NCBI RefSeq assembly: GCF_028680575.1
Contig: NZ_JAPCKI010000009.1
Location: 97,392 to 161,391, forward strand
Direction of reading: 5' to 3'
Source: Acidovorax benzenivorans
GTDB taxonomy: Bacteria; Pseudomonadota; Gammaproteobacteria; Burkholderiales; Burkholderiaceae_C
DNA length: 64,000 nt
A model generated the notes under the pieces. It searched no databases, was not told where the DNA came from, and saw only the letters and a list, made by a program, of their open reading frames with translations. How positions within the stretch are numbered: the stretch's first letter is position 1; each line of letters opens with the position of its first letter. Shown here piece by piece: positions 43,852 through 53,386 of this stretch. The translations under genes and the position numbers were made by a program.

Positions 43852-44846
43852 TGCAGGCGCCGCAAGAGATCCTGCTGGCCGAGCCGCGTGGGTTTTGCGC
43901 AGGCGTGGACCGCGCCATCGAGATCGTGGAGCGCGCCATCCAGAAGTTCGGCGCCCCCATCTACGTGCGCCACGAGATCGTGCACAACACCTATGTGGTG
44001 AACGACCTCAAGGCCAAGGGCGCGATCTTTATTGAAGAATTGTCGGATGTGCCCCCAGGCGCCACGCTGGTCTTCAGTGCCCACGGCGTGAGCAAGGCGG
44101 TGCAGCAAGAGGCCGTGGCGCGCGGCTTCAGCATTTTTGACGCCACCTGCCCGCTGGTGACCAAGGTGCACGTCGAAGTGGCCAAGCTCGCCAAAGAGGG
44201 CTACGAGTTCATCATGATCGGCCACAAGGGCCACCCCGAGGTCGAAGGCACCATGGGCCAGCTCGACCATGGCATCCACCTGGTGGAAGACGTGGAAGAC
44301 GTGGCCCGCGTGCAGCCCCAGCAGACCGAGAAGCTGGCCGTGGTCACGCAGACCACACTGAGCGTGGACGATGCCGCCGAAATCTCGGCCGCCGTGCGCG
44401 CGCGCTTCCCCAGCGTGCGCGAGCCCAAGCAGCAGGACATCTGCTACGCCACCCAGAACCGGCAGGACGCCGTCAAGGTGCTGAGCCCGCAGGTGGACGT
44501 GGTGATTGTGGTGGGCAGCCCCACCAGCTCCAACAGCAACCGCCTGCGCGAACTGGCCGCCAAGCTGGGCACCACGGCCTACATGGTGGACAACGCTGAC
44601 GAATTGCAGGGCGAGTGGTTCAAGGGCCTGGCGCGTGTGGGGCTCACGGCTGGCGCCTCTGCACCGGAGATCCTGGTGCAGCAGGTCATCGACCGCATCA
44701 AGGCACTGGGCGCCGTGTCGGTGCGCACCATGGCGGGCATCGAGGAAACCATCAAGTTCCCGCTGCCCAAGGGGCTCAAGATCGACGCGGCCACGGGCTT
44801 GGACATCACCGAACGTACGCCGGAGACCGGGCCAGCGGGGCATTGA
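43851..44846 (+). CDS. ispH: 4-hydroxy-3-methylbut-2-enyl diphosphate reductase
   Basis: The 331-residue [4Fe-4S] enzyme does the last step of the MEP isoprenoid pathway. The three cluster cysteines are in [12 protein letters not shown] (Cys16), [11 protein letters not shown] and [11 protein letters not shown]; active-site [21 protein letters not shown] and [11 protein letters not shown] are all present. GTG at 43848 is an alternative start, but the ATG at 43851 fits the coupling with the preceding gene. Confidence 0.96.
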   Translation: MQAPQEILLAEPRGFCAGVDRAIEIVERAIQKFGAPIYVRHEIVHNTYVVNDLKAKGAIFIEELSDVPPGATLVFSAHGVSKAVQQEAVARGFSIFDATCPLVTKVHVEVAKLAKEGYEFIMIGHKGHPEVEGTMGQLDHGIHLVEDVEDVARVQPQQTEKLAVVTQTTLSVDDAAEISAAVRARFPSVREPKQQDICYATQNRQDAVKVLSPQVDVVIVVGSPTSSNSNRLRELAAKLGTTAYMVDNADELQGEWFKGLARVGLTAGASAPEILVQQVIDRIKALGAVSVRTMAGIEETIKFPLPKGLKIDAATGLDITERTPETGPAGH

Positions 44847-44890
44847 GCGGCGAGGGCGGGCACTCCGTCAGCGGGTGCCGTCAATCAAAT

Positions 44891-44944
44891 GCTTCTGTTT
44901 TGATAGCTGCTAGTGCTTGATGCATAAGCGCTACAAGCTAATTT
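44891..44944. repeat. dispersed repeat copy 8, terminator-like hairpin
   Basis: TAGCTGCTAGTGCTT and AAGCGCTACAAGCTA pair imperfectly around GATGCAT, preceded by CTGTTTTGA and followed by AATTTGG. It lies between the convergent ispH and CBS genes. Confidence 0.65.
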
Positions 44945-44979
44945 GGTTCATTTTTTACCATCGCGCCTGCAGGGGCTTC

Positions 44980-45708
44980 TTACAGCGACACTGCAGGCCC
45001 GCTCCACAAATCCAGCGGTGGGTCCGCAGCTACCGCACGCAGGATGTCGGTGCGCGAGATAAAGCCCGACAGCACCCCCACTTCATCGGTCACGGGCAGG
45101 CCGGGCAGGCCGGTGTCCAGCAACACGGCGGCCACGCGGCGCAGTTCGGTGTCGGGCGCTACGGTGGGCACGGGGCTGATCATCACTTCAGACACCGGGC
45201 GGCGTGCCAGGTCGATGGCCCGCTTGACGGCACCGGGCTCGGGCAGCAGGTCCAGCGGTGCCATGTCGGCCCGCAGCAGCAGCCCGATCACGCGGCCCAG
45301 CGCATCCACCACGGGAGCCTGGGCCACCTTGTTCTCGGCCAGGGTCTGCCAGGCATCGTTCACGCGCACGTCGGGCGCCACACTCACGCCGCCGGTGGTC
45401 ATCACGTCGCTGACCTTGGTCAGTGGCTGGCGGGTGTTGGCCTGGGGGCCTTGCTCGGTTTGGGCGTAGGCGCTCACGGCATCGTGCATGCGCAGGTTGA
45501 CGATGGCTGCAGGCGCGGCAGCGCTGGTGTCGGCCGCCGTGGGGCGGGGCTGGGCCGTGAAGACGGGCCCTGGCTGGCCATCTTGCGCATCCATGGCCCG
45601 CGTGCGCAGGGCCTGTGGGCGCTGCACGCTGCGCACTGCAGAAATACGCGACAGGTTTTCGGGGCCACCCCGGTACATCTGGCCCGACGGGCCGAATACA
45701 AAGAACAT
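44980..45708 (-). CDS. CBS-domain protein
   Basis: The 242-residue protein has a variable N-terminal half and a CBS pair (VSDVMTTGGVSVAPDVRVNDAWQTL and VSEVMISPVPTVAPDTELRRVAAVLLDTGLPGLPV, about residues 95-230). CBS pairs sense adenosyl compounds. No attached enzyme domain is present, so it is a stand-alone sensor or modulator. The start follows AGGAG by 7 bases (MFFVFGPSGQ). Unrelated homologs exist as CBS-domain proteins of unknown role in Comamonadaceae. Confidence 0.82.
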   Translation of the reverse strand: MFFVFGPSGQMYRGGPENLSRISAVRSVQRPQALRTRAMDAQDGQPGPVFTAQPRPTAADTSAAAPAAIVNLRMHDAVSAYAQTEQGPQANTRQPLTKVSDVMTTGGVSVAPDVRVNDAWQTLAENKVAQAPVVDALGRVIGLLLRADMAPLDLLPEPGAVKRAIDLARRPVSEVMISPVPTVAPDTELRRVAAVLLDTGLPGLPVTDEVGVLSGFISRTDILRAVAADPPLDLWSGPAVSL

Positions 45709-45876
45709 GCTTTTCTCCTGCGCGCAGGCCCGCCAGCGCGTGTGCGTGAGGTACTGCCCTGCCCATGTTATCGGCTGTTGTGCGGCGCGCATGCAGTCAG
45801 CGTTGTGTCTGCATGTTGCGGGCAGCCCCTACACTGCCCCTTCTTTTGACCCCACCAGCCTCACCGGAGCCCCCGC

Positions 45877-46818
45877 ATGATCGACCGCGCCGCCATTGCC
45901 GCCGCCCGCCGCCAACTGGCCACCCAGCCTGATTTTCTGCGCACCACGCCGCTGATGCGTGTGTCTGGCCGATCCCTGGGTGTGGACTGCGGCGAGGTGT
46001 GGCTCAAGCTGGAGCACCTGCAGGTGGGTGGCAGCTTCAAGGCGCGCGGCATGCTGTACCGCCTGCTGGCGAACCCGGTGCCCGAGAGCGGCGTGATCAT
46101 CGCCTCGGGCGGCAACGCAGGCATCGCCGTGGCCGCCGCAGCCAAGGCGCTGGGCGTGCGCTGCGAGGTGTTTGTGCCAGAGGTCTCGCCCGAGGCCAAA
46201 CGTGCCCGCCTGCGCGCGCTGGGCGCCGAGGTGGTCGTCACCGGCGCAGCCTATTCCGAAGCCTTTGAAGCCTGCGTGGCCCGCCAGAAGGCCACTGGCG
46301 CGCTGCAGGCCGACGCCTACGACCAGCCCGAAGTGGTGGCCGGTGCAGGCACCCTGGCGCTGGAGATGGAAGAGCAGGGCGGCCGCCTGCCCGACACGGT
46401 GCTGGTCAGCGTGGGCGGTGGCGGCCTCATCGGCGGCGTGGCCGCTTGGGTAGAGAGCCGCGCCCATGTGGTGGCGCTGGAGCCCGAACGCGCGCCCACT
46501 CTGCACGCGGCGCGCGCTGCGGGCCAACCGGTGGATGTGGAAGTGGGTGGCGTGGCCGCTGATTCATTGGGCGCCCGCCGCATCGGCGCCATTGGCTGGG
46601 AGGTCAGCCAGCGCCACGTGCACGATGCCCTGCTGCTGCCCGACGAGGCCATCCGCGCCGCCCAGCTGTGGCTGTGGAAAGAGCTGAAACTGGCCGTGGA
46701 GCCCGCTGCCGCGCTGGGGTTGGCGGCGCTGCAAACCGGCGTCTACAAGCCCCAGCCGCAGGAGACGGTGGCCCTCATTCTTTGCGGCGCCAACTTCGAC
46801 CCGGCCAGCCTCGCCTAA
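45877..46818 (+). CDS. PLP-dependent threonine/serine dehydratase family protein
   Basis: The 313-residue protein has the fold-type II PLP enzyme landmarks: KLEHLQVGGSFKARG with the Schiff-base Lys, SGGNAGIAVAAAAKALG, SVGGGGLIGGVA as phosphate loop and LCGANFDP. It has no C-terminal ACT domain, so it resembles catabolic or racemase-like members. Serine, threonine or a hydroxylated amino acid may be the substrate. Confidence 0.87.
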   Translation: MIDRAAIAAARRQLATQPDFLRTTPLMRVSGRSLGVDCGEVWLKLEHLQVGGSFKARGMLYRLLANPVPESGVIIASGGNAGIAVAAAAKALGVRCEVFVPEVSPEAKRARLRALGAEVVVTGAAYSEAFEACVARQKATGALQADAYDQPEVVAGAGTLALEMEEQGGRLPDTVLVSVGGGGLIGGVAAWVESRAHVVALEPERAPTLHAARAAGQPVDVEVGGVAADSLGARRIGAIGWEVSQRHVHDALLLPDEAIRAAQLWLWKELKLAVEPAAALGLAALQTGVYKPQPQETVALILCGANFDPASLA

Positions 46819-46857
46819 GCCAGAAAGCGCGCTACGCAACTGGCGCGCCCCGTGCCA

Positions 46858-46935
46858 GTGCACCCGCAGAACCGGCTTTGCCGGGCCACCGGGTGCGTCC
46901 CCCTTGGGGGAAGGCGCGAAGCGACTCAGGGGGGC
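46858..46935 (+). repeat. GC-rich dispersed repeat before serS, copy G3
   Basis: The stretch with CCCCCTTGGGGG, AAGGCGCGAAGCGACTCA and GGGGGG is of the Comamonadaceae intergenic type and is related to the blocks inside xdhA. It ends about 15 bases before the serS start and may overlap its leader. Confidence 0.5.
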
Positions 46936-46941
46936 GTCTAA

Positions 46942-48309
<1,368 letters not shown>

Positions 48310-48310
48310 A

Positions 48311-48323
48311 AAACTTGCTATAC
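48311..48323 (+). promoter_or_regulatory. tRNA-Ser promoter, extended -10
   Basis: TGCTATACT, with TG one base before TATACT, reads as an extended -10 element about 20 bases before the tRNA gene. The -35 region would overlap the end of serS and is not obvious. Confidence 0.5.
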
Positions 48324-48342
48324 TCGCAGGCTTCGACACATA

Positions 48343-48432
<90 letters not shown>

Positions 48433-48438
48433 TTACAT

Positions 48439-48471
48439 AACCCCAAGTAATTGATTTACTTGGGGTTTTTT
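48439..48471 (+). terminator. Rho-independent terminator of tRNA-Ser
   Basis: AACCCCAAGTAA (48439-48450) pairs perfectly with TTACTTGGGGTT (48456-48467) around TTGAT and is followed by a T-run. Confidence 0.92.
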
Positions 48472-48486
48472 GTTTTTTGCTGACGC

Positions 48487-48508
48487 TGGTATGCCAGTTG
48501 GTATGCCA
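48487..48508 (+). repeat. direct repeats TGGTATGCCA
   Basis: TGGTATGCCA occurs at 48487-48496 and 48499-48508, just behind the tRNA-Ser terminator. Such paired sites next to a tRNA can be recombinase arm sites of an integrated element. No integrase gene is seen nearby. The rest to 48685 holds no recognised gene. Confidence 0.4.
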
Positions 48509-48685
48509 TGGCAGATTGTTTCTTGTTGCATCTGCATGGATGACGTTGTAACTCGTGCCATGTGTAAGACCTATACGTAACTCATGGCTACGTAGCAGTT
48601 TTTGCCGTAGCTACCCGGTCGCAGCCCACATTCGATCTTCCACAGCCATGGTTGGAGCGGCCGGAATCGGTGCCGTAGAGCGCAA

Positions 48686-48847
48686 TCAGTGCTGAGCGGC
48701 CTCTACTGGCAAAAGCTGTCCTATCGTCCTCTTTGCCAACTCCTGATTGCTGATCGGCCGAGCCACCTTCTTCCCATTGCGATTCTTCTGCCGACGCGCA
48801 CGGGCCTTGGCGGTTGAGGCGGCGTACGCGAATTTGTACGACAGCTC
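48686..48847 (-). pseudogene. 3' remnant of a DNA/RNA non-specific endonuclease gene
   Basis: About 53 codons on the minus strand read LSYKFAYAASTAKARARRQK and KVARPISNQELAKRTIGQLL before a TGA. They align well with the C-terminal end of the intact endonuclease at 50277 (LYKLVYDANTQRAWAHWQEN, VGRPISYQELVKRTGVEFLP). The catalytic part is missing. It is a relic of a second, diverged copy. Confidence 0.7.
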
Positions 48848-48972
48848 GCCACTTGCACACCAGCTGTTCCTTGTTCCTCTGGCTATGGCTAGCGACCGAG
48901 CACCACTTCCATGTCCTGGGCTGGAGGTTATTGCAACTATGCACAAACCGAGTTTGGGCCCGTCGCCCTTAG

Positions 48973-49425
48973 TTACACGGAATCGAGCAGTGCCAACGCC
49001 TTGCGTTTGCCCAGTTTGAGCACTTCAGCAATGCGCTGCAGTTGCGCAGCCCGGGGCTGGACATGGCCCGTCTCCCACTTGTAGACCGACAGCGAGGAAG
49101 CGCCCAGCAGCTGAGCCATCTGCTTTTGCGTAATGCCGAGTGCTGTGCGTTTGTCGATCAACACCTGAGCATCGAACTGGATCTGTTTTGGCTTCTTGAG
49201 AGTGACGTCTTCTGTCACCGCCTTGGCTTTGGGCGCATCCTTTACTTTGACCTGCCGTTGAGTTGCTTTGAGCTGGGAGGTCAGAGCTTTAACCTCACGC
49301 TTGAGTGCCGCGATCTCCGAGCGATGGCTGGTGATCAACTTGCGCATATCCTGAAGTTCAGGCTTGAGCTCCTTGCGAGCCATGCGAGCAACTTCATTGC
49401 GAAAGGCATTGGAAAACGTAGTCAT
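48973..49425 (-). CDS. XRE-type HTH protein with N-terminal coiled coil
   Basis: The 150-residue protein has an N-terminal helical region (MTTFSNAFRNEVARMARKEL, EIAALKREVKALTSQLKATQ, coiled-coil-like) and a C-terminal helix-turn-helix of the Cro/CI type (LGITQKQMAQLLGASSLSVYKWETGHVQPR). It is probably a regulator. An upstream start at 49479 preceded by GAGGTGAGG is possible and would add 18 residues. It is divergent from the 90-residue protein at 49505, with which it may form a functional pair. Confidence 0.75.
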   Translation of the reverse strand: MTTFSNAFRNEVARMARKELKPELQDMRKLITSHRSEIAALKREVKALTSQLKATQRQVKVKDAPKAKAVTEDVTLKKPKQIQFDAQVLIDKRTALGITQKQMAQLLGASSLSVYKWETGHVQPRAAQLQRIAEVLKLGKRKALALLDSV

Positions 49426-49504
49426 AGCCCCGATGGTGAGAGATGCCTGCTTTCTGTACCTAAAAAATCGATACGACATCCTCACCTCGTAAGATCACTG
49501 CACC

Positions 49505-49777
49505 ATGCGCAGCAAACCCACTTGGACACAGGAAAACCTCGAACAAACGCTTTGGGCCAAAGAGTTCAAGAAGGAAGCGCCTGTCAGTTATCCCACTGCC
49601 ATCCGCTATGCCTTGGAGAACAAGCTGGAGGTGATCATCGATCACACCACCGAGACAGGCGAGCCGCAATGGGTCATCCGATTGCTGGACGATCCCTCGT
49701 TCTGGATGGACGCCGTACCCACCAAAGCTGCAGCGTTGCAACTCAGCCGTGAGATGGGCTGGAAGGTCGTTCGGTAG
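49505..49777 (+). CDS. hypothetical protein, 90 residues
   Basis: The protein reads EQTLWAKEFKKEAPVSYPTA, LEVIIDHTTETGEPQWVIRL and ends AALQLSREMGWKVVR. It looks like a small soluble alpha/beta domain. I do not recognise the family. Its start is close to the divergent HTH gene, so it may be controlled by it. A bidirectional terminator follows. Confidence 0.6.
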   Translation: MRSKPTWTQENLEQTLWAKEFKKEAPVSYPTAIRYALENKLEVIIDHTTETGEPQWVIRLLDDPSFWMDAVPTKAAALQLSREMGWKVVR

Positions 49778-49834
49778 CTGCTTGGATCAAACCGGGAAAA
49801 TCGGTCTATGTCCCGGTCCGGCAGCACCAAAAAC

Positions 49835-49871
49835 AAAACCGCCGAAGGCCTGAGCCCATGGCGGTTTTTTT
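49835..49871. terminator. bidirectional terminator between the 90-residue gene and the HU gene
   Basis: AAAACCGCC (49835-49843) pairs with GGCGGTTTT (49860-49868); a T-run follows on the plus strand and an A-rich tract precedes it, so both directions can terminate. Confidence 0.85.
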
Positions 49872-49894
49872 GATTGAGACGGAAAGCGCTGTAC

Positions 49895-50206
49895 TTACTT
49901 CCCAGCCTTGTCCGCCTTGCGCTTGGCAGCCTTGGGATCCACCACGGCTTTGAACTTGGCACCCGCCACGAACTTCGGCACCGTGCTCGCCGGGATCTTC
50001 AGCGCTGCACCGGTCGATGGGTTCTTGCCCGTGCGTGCTGCACGCTTGGCAGACTTGAAGGTCCCAAAACCCACCAGCTGCACGGCATCACCCTTCTTAA
50101 CGGCCGTCTGGATGGTGTCGATCAACGTTTCCAGCACCGCATTGGCTGCGGTCTTGGACAGATCATTCTTGGAAGCCAGGATTTCAACGAGTTCTGCGCG
50201 GTTCAT
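49895..50206 (-). CDS. HU-family DNA-binding protein
   Basis: The 103-residue protein is a histone-like HU/IHF family member: MNRAELVEILASKNDLSKTA, GDAVQLVGFGTFKSAKRAAR and TGKNPSTGAALKIPASTVPKF with the DNA-intercalating Pro. The C-terminus has a Lys/Ala-rich tail (KAAKRKADKAGK). It bends and compacts DNA as a dimer. The usual chromosomal HU is about 90 residues, so this is slightly longer. Confidence 0.94.
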   Translation of the reverse strand: MNRAELVEILASKNDLSKTAANAVLETLIDTIQTAVKKGDAVQLVGFGTFKSAKRAARTGKNPSTGAALKIPASTVPKFVAGAKFKAVVDPKAAKRKADKAGK

Positions 50207-50276
50207 GGATGCTCACGAGTAGAGGTTGGAAAGGACCGATTTATACCCCTGCCGCTGACGCGGCCCTTGCTGCGAC

Positions 50277-51125
50277 TCAATGCTGTAGTGCACTTCTTGG
50301 CAAAAACTCCACGCCCGTGCGTTTGACCAACTCCTGGTAGCTTATCGGTCGCCCCACCGTCTCCCCCTCGCGGTTCTCTTGCCAGTGCGCCCAGGCTCTT
50401 TGGGTGTTCGCGTCGTACACCAGCTTGTACAGATAGGTGGGCACCTTCACCCCATTGGCCCCAATGCGTGGCCCCGCATCCGTGAACACCGGTCCGGTGA
50501 TCACAAACACATCCCCCTTGGCCCGCTTCACATAGTGCCGCGTGTCCTGCTCGATCTTGTTCCAGGCGCCCCCGTTGTGCTGGGCATTCTGGGGGACCAT
50601 GTTCGCCAAGCTGAAGCTCTGGGCCATGGAAGTGGGCGTGGCCATATCTCCCGCCGGCGCCATGTGACCTCGGGAGTAACCTGAGTTCTTGTAATCCTCC
50701 AACTCGGCCCGCTCACCACTGGGCAGGCGCGCATCCGCGAAGAACCGTTTGGCCCGTTTCTCGTTGGCCCCATCCAGCATCTGCCGATTCAACCGCTGGG
50801 CTACGAACACTGGCGTCTTGGTGGTGCCGGAGTGCAGTACCGCAAACGCTTCATAGCAAAGTTCGCGCAGCTGCGGCCGGGGCGTGATGGCGGGTGGTGT
50901 CCCATTCGCAAAGAACTGCGGGCACTGCGCAAAGGAGGTGGGCTCGGGCGTGAGCAGGGCTGCACTATCAAACTGCGGAAATCGCGCCCAGGAGAGATTC
51001 GGGAGGACAACGCCGGCCAGAGTCAGGGCCAGCACAGCCGCCAGGCGCACACGGCCTGGCCAAGAGAACAAACGATTCACAGAAGGAGCATTCGGGTCGA
51101 ACAAAACGGAGCCCGATTGGAGCAC
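50277..51125 (-). CDS. DNA/RNA non-specific endonuclease, exported
   Basis: The 282-residue protein has an N-terminal hydrophobic signal (VRLAAVLALTLAGVVLPNLSWA, about residues 26-47) and the beta-beta-alpha metal nuclease site YSRGHMAPAGD with catalytic His, then NMVPQNAQHNGGAWNKIE with the metal-binding Asn. It belongs to the NUC/Serratia nuclease family, which degrades external nucleic acids. A GTG (Val) codon at VNRLFSW is an alternative start. A relic of a related gene lies at 48686. Confidence 0.9.
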   Translation of the reverse strand: MLQSGSVLFDPNAPSVNRLFSWPGRVRLAAVLALTLAGVVLPNLSWARFPQFDSAALLTPEPTSFAQCPQFFANGTPPAITPRPQLRELCYEAFAVLHSGTTKTPVFVAQRLNRQMLDGANEKRAKRFFADARLPSGERAELEDYKNSGYSRGHMAPAGDMATPTSMAQSFSLANMVPQNAQHNGGAWNKIEQDTRHYVKRAKGDVFVITGPVFTDAGPRIGANGVKVPTYLYKLVYDANTQRAWAHWQENREGETVGRPISYQELVKRTGVEFLPRSALQH

Positions 51126-51208
51126 CGTTCAACTCTCGCTTTGGGCCCGAATGCTTGGATCCTGCAGGGTTTTGCAGCTGCTTGCAGAGTGGCGCCCACA
51201 AACAGAAA

Positions 51209-51227
51209 GGGCCCCCAAAGGGAGCCC
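51209..51227 (-). terminator. terminator after the DUF4148-like gene
   Basis: On the minus strand GGGCTCCC, TTT and GGGGGCCC form a stem followed by TTTCTGTTT, about 130 bases behind the stop of the 97-residue gene at 51358. Confidence 0.6.
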
Positions 51228-51357
51228 GATCTGCCTGCCCGCCCCTGCGGTTCAGTTAACACTCCCCATGGCAGCAGCACCCGCACCGCGCGAAGTGCCA
51301 CCGCCATGGGAAGTCCCGCAACTGCTTCAAACCAATCTCAGCAGTTGGTCTGCCCAA

Positions 51358-51651
51358 TTACATGGCGCTGAATTCACCCGAAGGGATCTGGCCGGTGCGC
51401 ACAGCTTCAGCAGCCTGGGCACGCACGGCAGCGCGGTCAGCGGTGGACTTGTAGGTCACCACACGCGAACCAGCAGGCTCGATGCTGCGTGTTTGAGCCA
51501 CCGTAGCGGCTTCGGCAGCCACTTCAGCGCGGGTGCGGTTCGTGTCGAACTTCAGAGCAAATTGCGAGCCATCGGCTTCGTCAGCATGGGCGCCAAAGGC
51601 GGCGAAAGCGGCAACAGCGGCGACGGAGAGGAAACGAGCGGTCTTGTTCAT
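51358..51651 (-). CDS. small secreted protein, DUF4148-like
   Basis: The 97-residue protein has a Sec signal peptide (MNKTARFLSVAAVAAFAAFGAHA) and an Ala-rich body with TRAEVAAEAATVAQ and STADRAAVRAQAAEAVRTGQ, followed by IPSGE. These repeated RAEVxAEA/RAxVRAxA motifs mark a family of periplasmic helical proteins common in Burkholderiales, of unknown function. AAGGA lies 8 bases before the ATG. Confidence 0.82.
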   Translation of the reverse strand: MNKTARFLSVAAVAAFAAFGAHADEADGSQFALKFDTNRTRAEVAAEAATVAQTRSIEPAGSRVVTYKSTADRAAVRAQAAEAVRTGQIPSGEFSAM

Positions 51652-52007
51652 GATGAAAATCCTTGAAAGTTAAAAAGCGTCTCAAAAAAACCGGGTCAAA
51701 AACCATTCCTGAACCGGGTTCGGTGAGTCGCCTTGCGGGTTCGGCTCATCGATGGGATGAACTGTACGCCGATGGTGTTTAGAGAAAAACCACCCAGTCG
51801 CGAACTAACTGTTCCAGTATTGAAAACAATAAATCTTCATCGGCTTGGCTTCCCAAACGGGGGAGGCCTGCAGGCGCTGTCCCTGCATGGGGTTGCCGTT
51901 CCTCTCGTAGTGCCCCGGCATTGATGCTGAGCAAGCTCTGCAGTTTTAGCCTTGGGGAGAGTGGGGCGTTCTGCTTAACATGCAGATACAACCAATCGAG
52001 GAGATAC
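51652..52007. other. intergenic, no supported gene
   Basis: This 356-base stretch separates two divergent secreted-protein genes. Short frames exist on both strands but have no signal peptide, motif or good ribosome site. It should hold two promoters; a direct repeat of CCGGGT lies near 51690-51720. Confidence 0.4.
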
Positions 52008-52217
52008 ATGAAAGCAGTATTTTTCGCGCTCATCCTGGGCGCATCCACCATGGTCAGCGCAGCACCGGTTCAAACGCCATGGAGTGCAGGCTTGTCTCTC
52101 TCGGTTGCATTGGACCCGTCGTCCCTTTTTGAAACCAAGGGCCGTACTGGCAGCACGCGGGTTGGTGGGAAGGGTCGCAGCGGTAAAGGTGGTCGCTACG
52201 TCGGTGGCCACAAGTAA
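52008..52217 (+). CDS. small secreted basic protein, 69 residues
   Basis: The protein begins with a signal peptide (MKAVFFALILGASTMVSAAP) and ends in a Gly/Lys/Arg-rich tail (GGKGRSGKGGRYVGGHK). A perfect GAGGAGA precedes the ATG. No family was recognised. It lies 19 bases before the next small secreted protein gene. Confidence 0.65.
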   Translation: MKAVFFALILGASTMVSAAPVQTPWSAGLSLSVALDPSSLFETKGRTGSTRVGGKGRSGKGGRYVGGHK

Positions 52218-52236
52218 AGTGCAGATCGGAACACCC

Positions 52237-52458
52237 ATGAAACCTAATCTGCTTGCCAGCGCTTTGGCCTTGTCTGTGTTCGCCGTGCCCGCCATGGCCA
52301 AAGGAGGTAGCCACTCCGTCAGCGGACACACTACCAAGAACGGTACCTATGTTCCGCCCCATCGCGCGACCAACCCTGATAGCTCCAAGACCTACAACTG
52401 GAGCCACAAGGGTAATGTGAACCCGTATACGGGCAAAGAGGGCACGAAGAAGGACTGA
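52237..52458 (+). CDS. small secreted protein with NGTYVPPHRATNPD motif
   Basis: The 73-residue protein has a signal peptide (MKPNLLASALALSVFAVPAMA) and the motif KNGTYVPPHRATNPD, then NWSHKGNVNPYTGKEGT. I know this motif from short exported proteins of many proteobacteria; their role is unknown. It is probably co-transcribed with the preceding gene and ends before a terminator. Confidence 0.75.
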   Translation: MKPNLLASALALSVFAVPAMAKGGSHSVSGHTTKNGTYVPPHRATNPDSSKTYNWSHKGNVNPYTGKEGTKKD

Positions 52459-52475
52459 TGCCTACACGCAGGCAT

Positions 52476-52499
52476 AAGCCGCCAACCGGGGCGGCTTTG
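52476..52499 (+). terminator. hairpin after the small secreted protein gene
   Basis: AAGCCGCC (52476-52483) pairs with GGCGGCTT (52490-52497), followed by TTG. The T-run is short. Confidence 0.6.
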
Positions 52500-52526
52500 T
52501 TCATAGGGGCCACTCATAATCCGCGC

Positions 52527-52967
52527 ATGCGTACTCTTCTGGCAATCATGGTGCTGATGTTGCTGGCAACAGCCGCCAGTGCCCAGGTCTATCGCTGTGA
52601 ACACAGCGGCAAGGTGTCCTACTCCGACGAGCCCTGCGTCGGCGCCAAGGTGGTGGACGCCACCCCCACCCAAGGTATGGACAAGATGACCGGTAGCACG
52701 CGCAAGGGCGCAGAGGTCTTGCGTGACGATCGCAGAAAAGTAATGGATTCTGCATTTCAGCCGCTCACGGGCCTGAATCACGAACAGATGAACGTGGAGC
52801 GAAAGCGCCAAAAACTGTCGCCGGATGCCAAAGCGATCTGCCGCAATCTAGACCGCCAGCTACCCCAGTTGGAGGCGCAGGTAGGGAGCGCATCGGCCAG
52901 TCAAAAGCAGGAGACCGAAGTAGCGCTGTACCGGGCCCGCAAAGTCTTCTTTGAGCAGAAGTGCTGA
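52527..52967 (+). CDS. DUF4124-domain exported protein
   Basis: The 146-residue protein starts with a signal peptide (MRTLLAIMVLMLLATAASA) and continues QVYRCEHSGKVSYSDEPCVGAK, the DUF4124 pattern with two Cys. A charged helical part follows. Function is unknown. The start MRTLLAI is chosen for the signal peptide; upstream codons would destroy it. Confidence 0.83.
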   Translation: MRTLLAIMVLMLLATAASAQVYRCEHSGKVSYSDEPCVGAKVVDATPTQGMDKMTGSTRKGAEVLRDDRRKVMDSAFQPLTGLNHEQMNVERKRQKLSPDAKAICRNLDRQLPQLEAQVGSASASQKQETEVALYRARKVFFEQKC

Positions 52968-53164
52968 GCCAGGTAACGGCAGATCATCACTGGGATTTCG
53001 TTGGAAGGTTTTCGGACAGCCCGCCAAGCATTCGTAATGCGCTGGCTCATGGAAGTCCAATGCTGGCACGAAGTGCGTTGGGAACCATAGAGCTGGTTGC
53101 CGAGATCTTGAATCAACTGTATCCAGGAACACCCATGGCGGAGGCCGGAGGACTGTCATCCTGA
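52961..53164 (+). pseudogene. remnant of a HEPN-like protein gene
   Basis: About 65 codons, overlapping the end of the DUF4124 gene, read FVGRFSDSPPSIRNALAHGS and LELVAEILNQLYP-like (IELVAEILNQLYP). The RNxxAHG pattern followed by a long helix resembles the end of HEPN-type proteins. No proper start or N-terminal domain is present. It is likely a gene fragment; the family assignment is weak. Confidence 0.35.
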
Positions 53165-53386
53165 GAACTGCCGCACATTGTTTTAGTCAGTCCCCATCAA
53201 GCGCGAAACCGCCGAAATTTTCTTCCGTCGCCGCTCTGAGGCGCGTGGTGCAGGCCTTCTCCGCGCACCTTGTATTCGGTCTGTTTGCGTATGGCCGAAA
53301 TCTTTCGCTCTGCAGATGACAATCTGTTACCGTAACGCACTCTTATGGGTCAGCGCAGATGCGCCTTTCAAGTGCGAGGGAACGGG

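Noticed and set aside
51779..52051. 90-residue minus-strand frame between secreted-protein genes
   Set aside because: It overlaps the start of a better supported gene (52008), lacks a ribosome site and has no recognisable motif.
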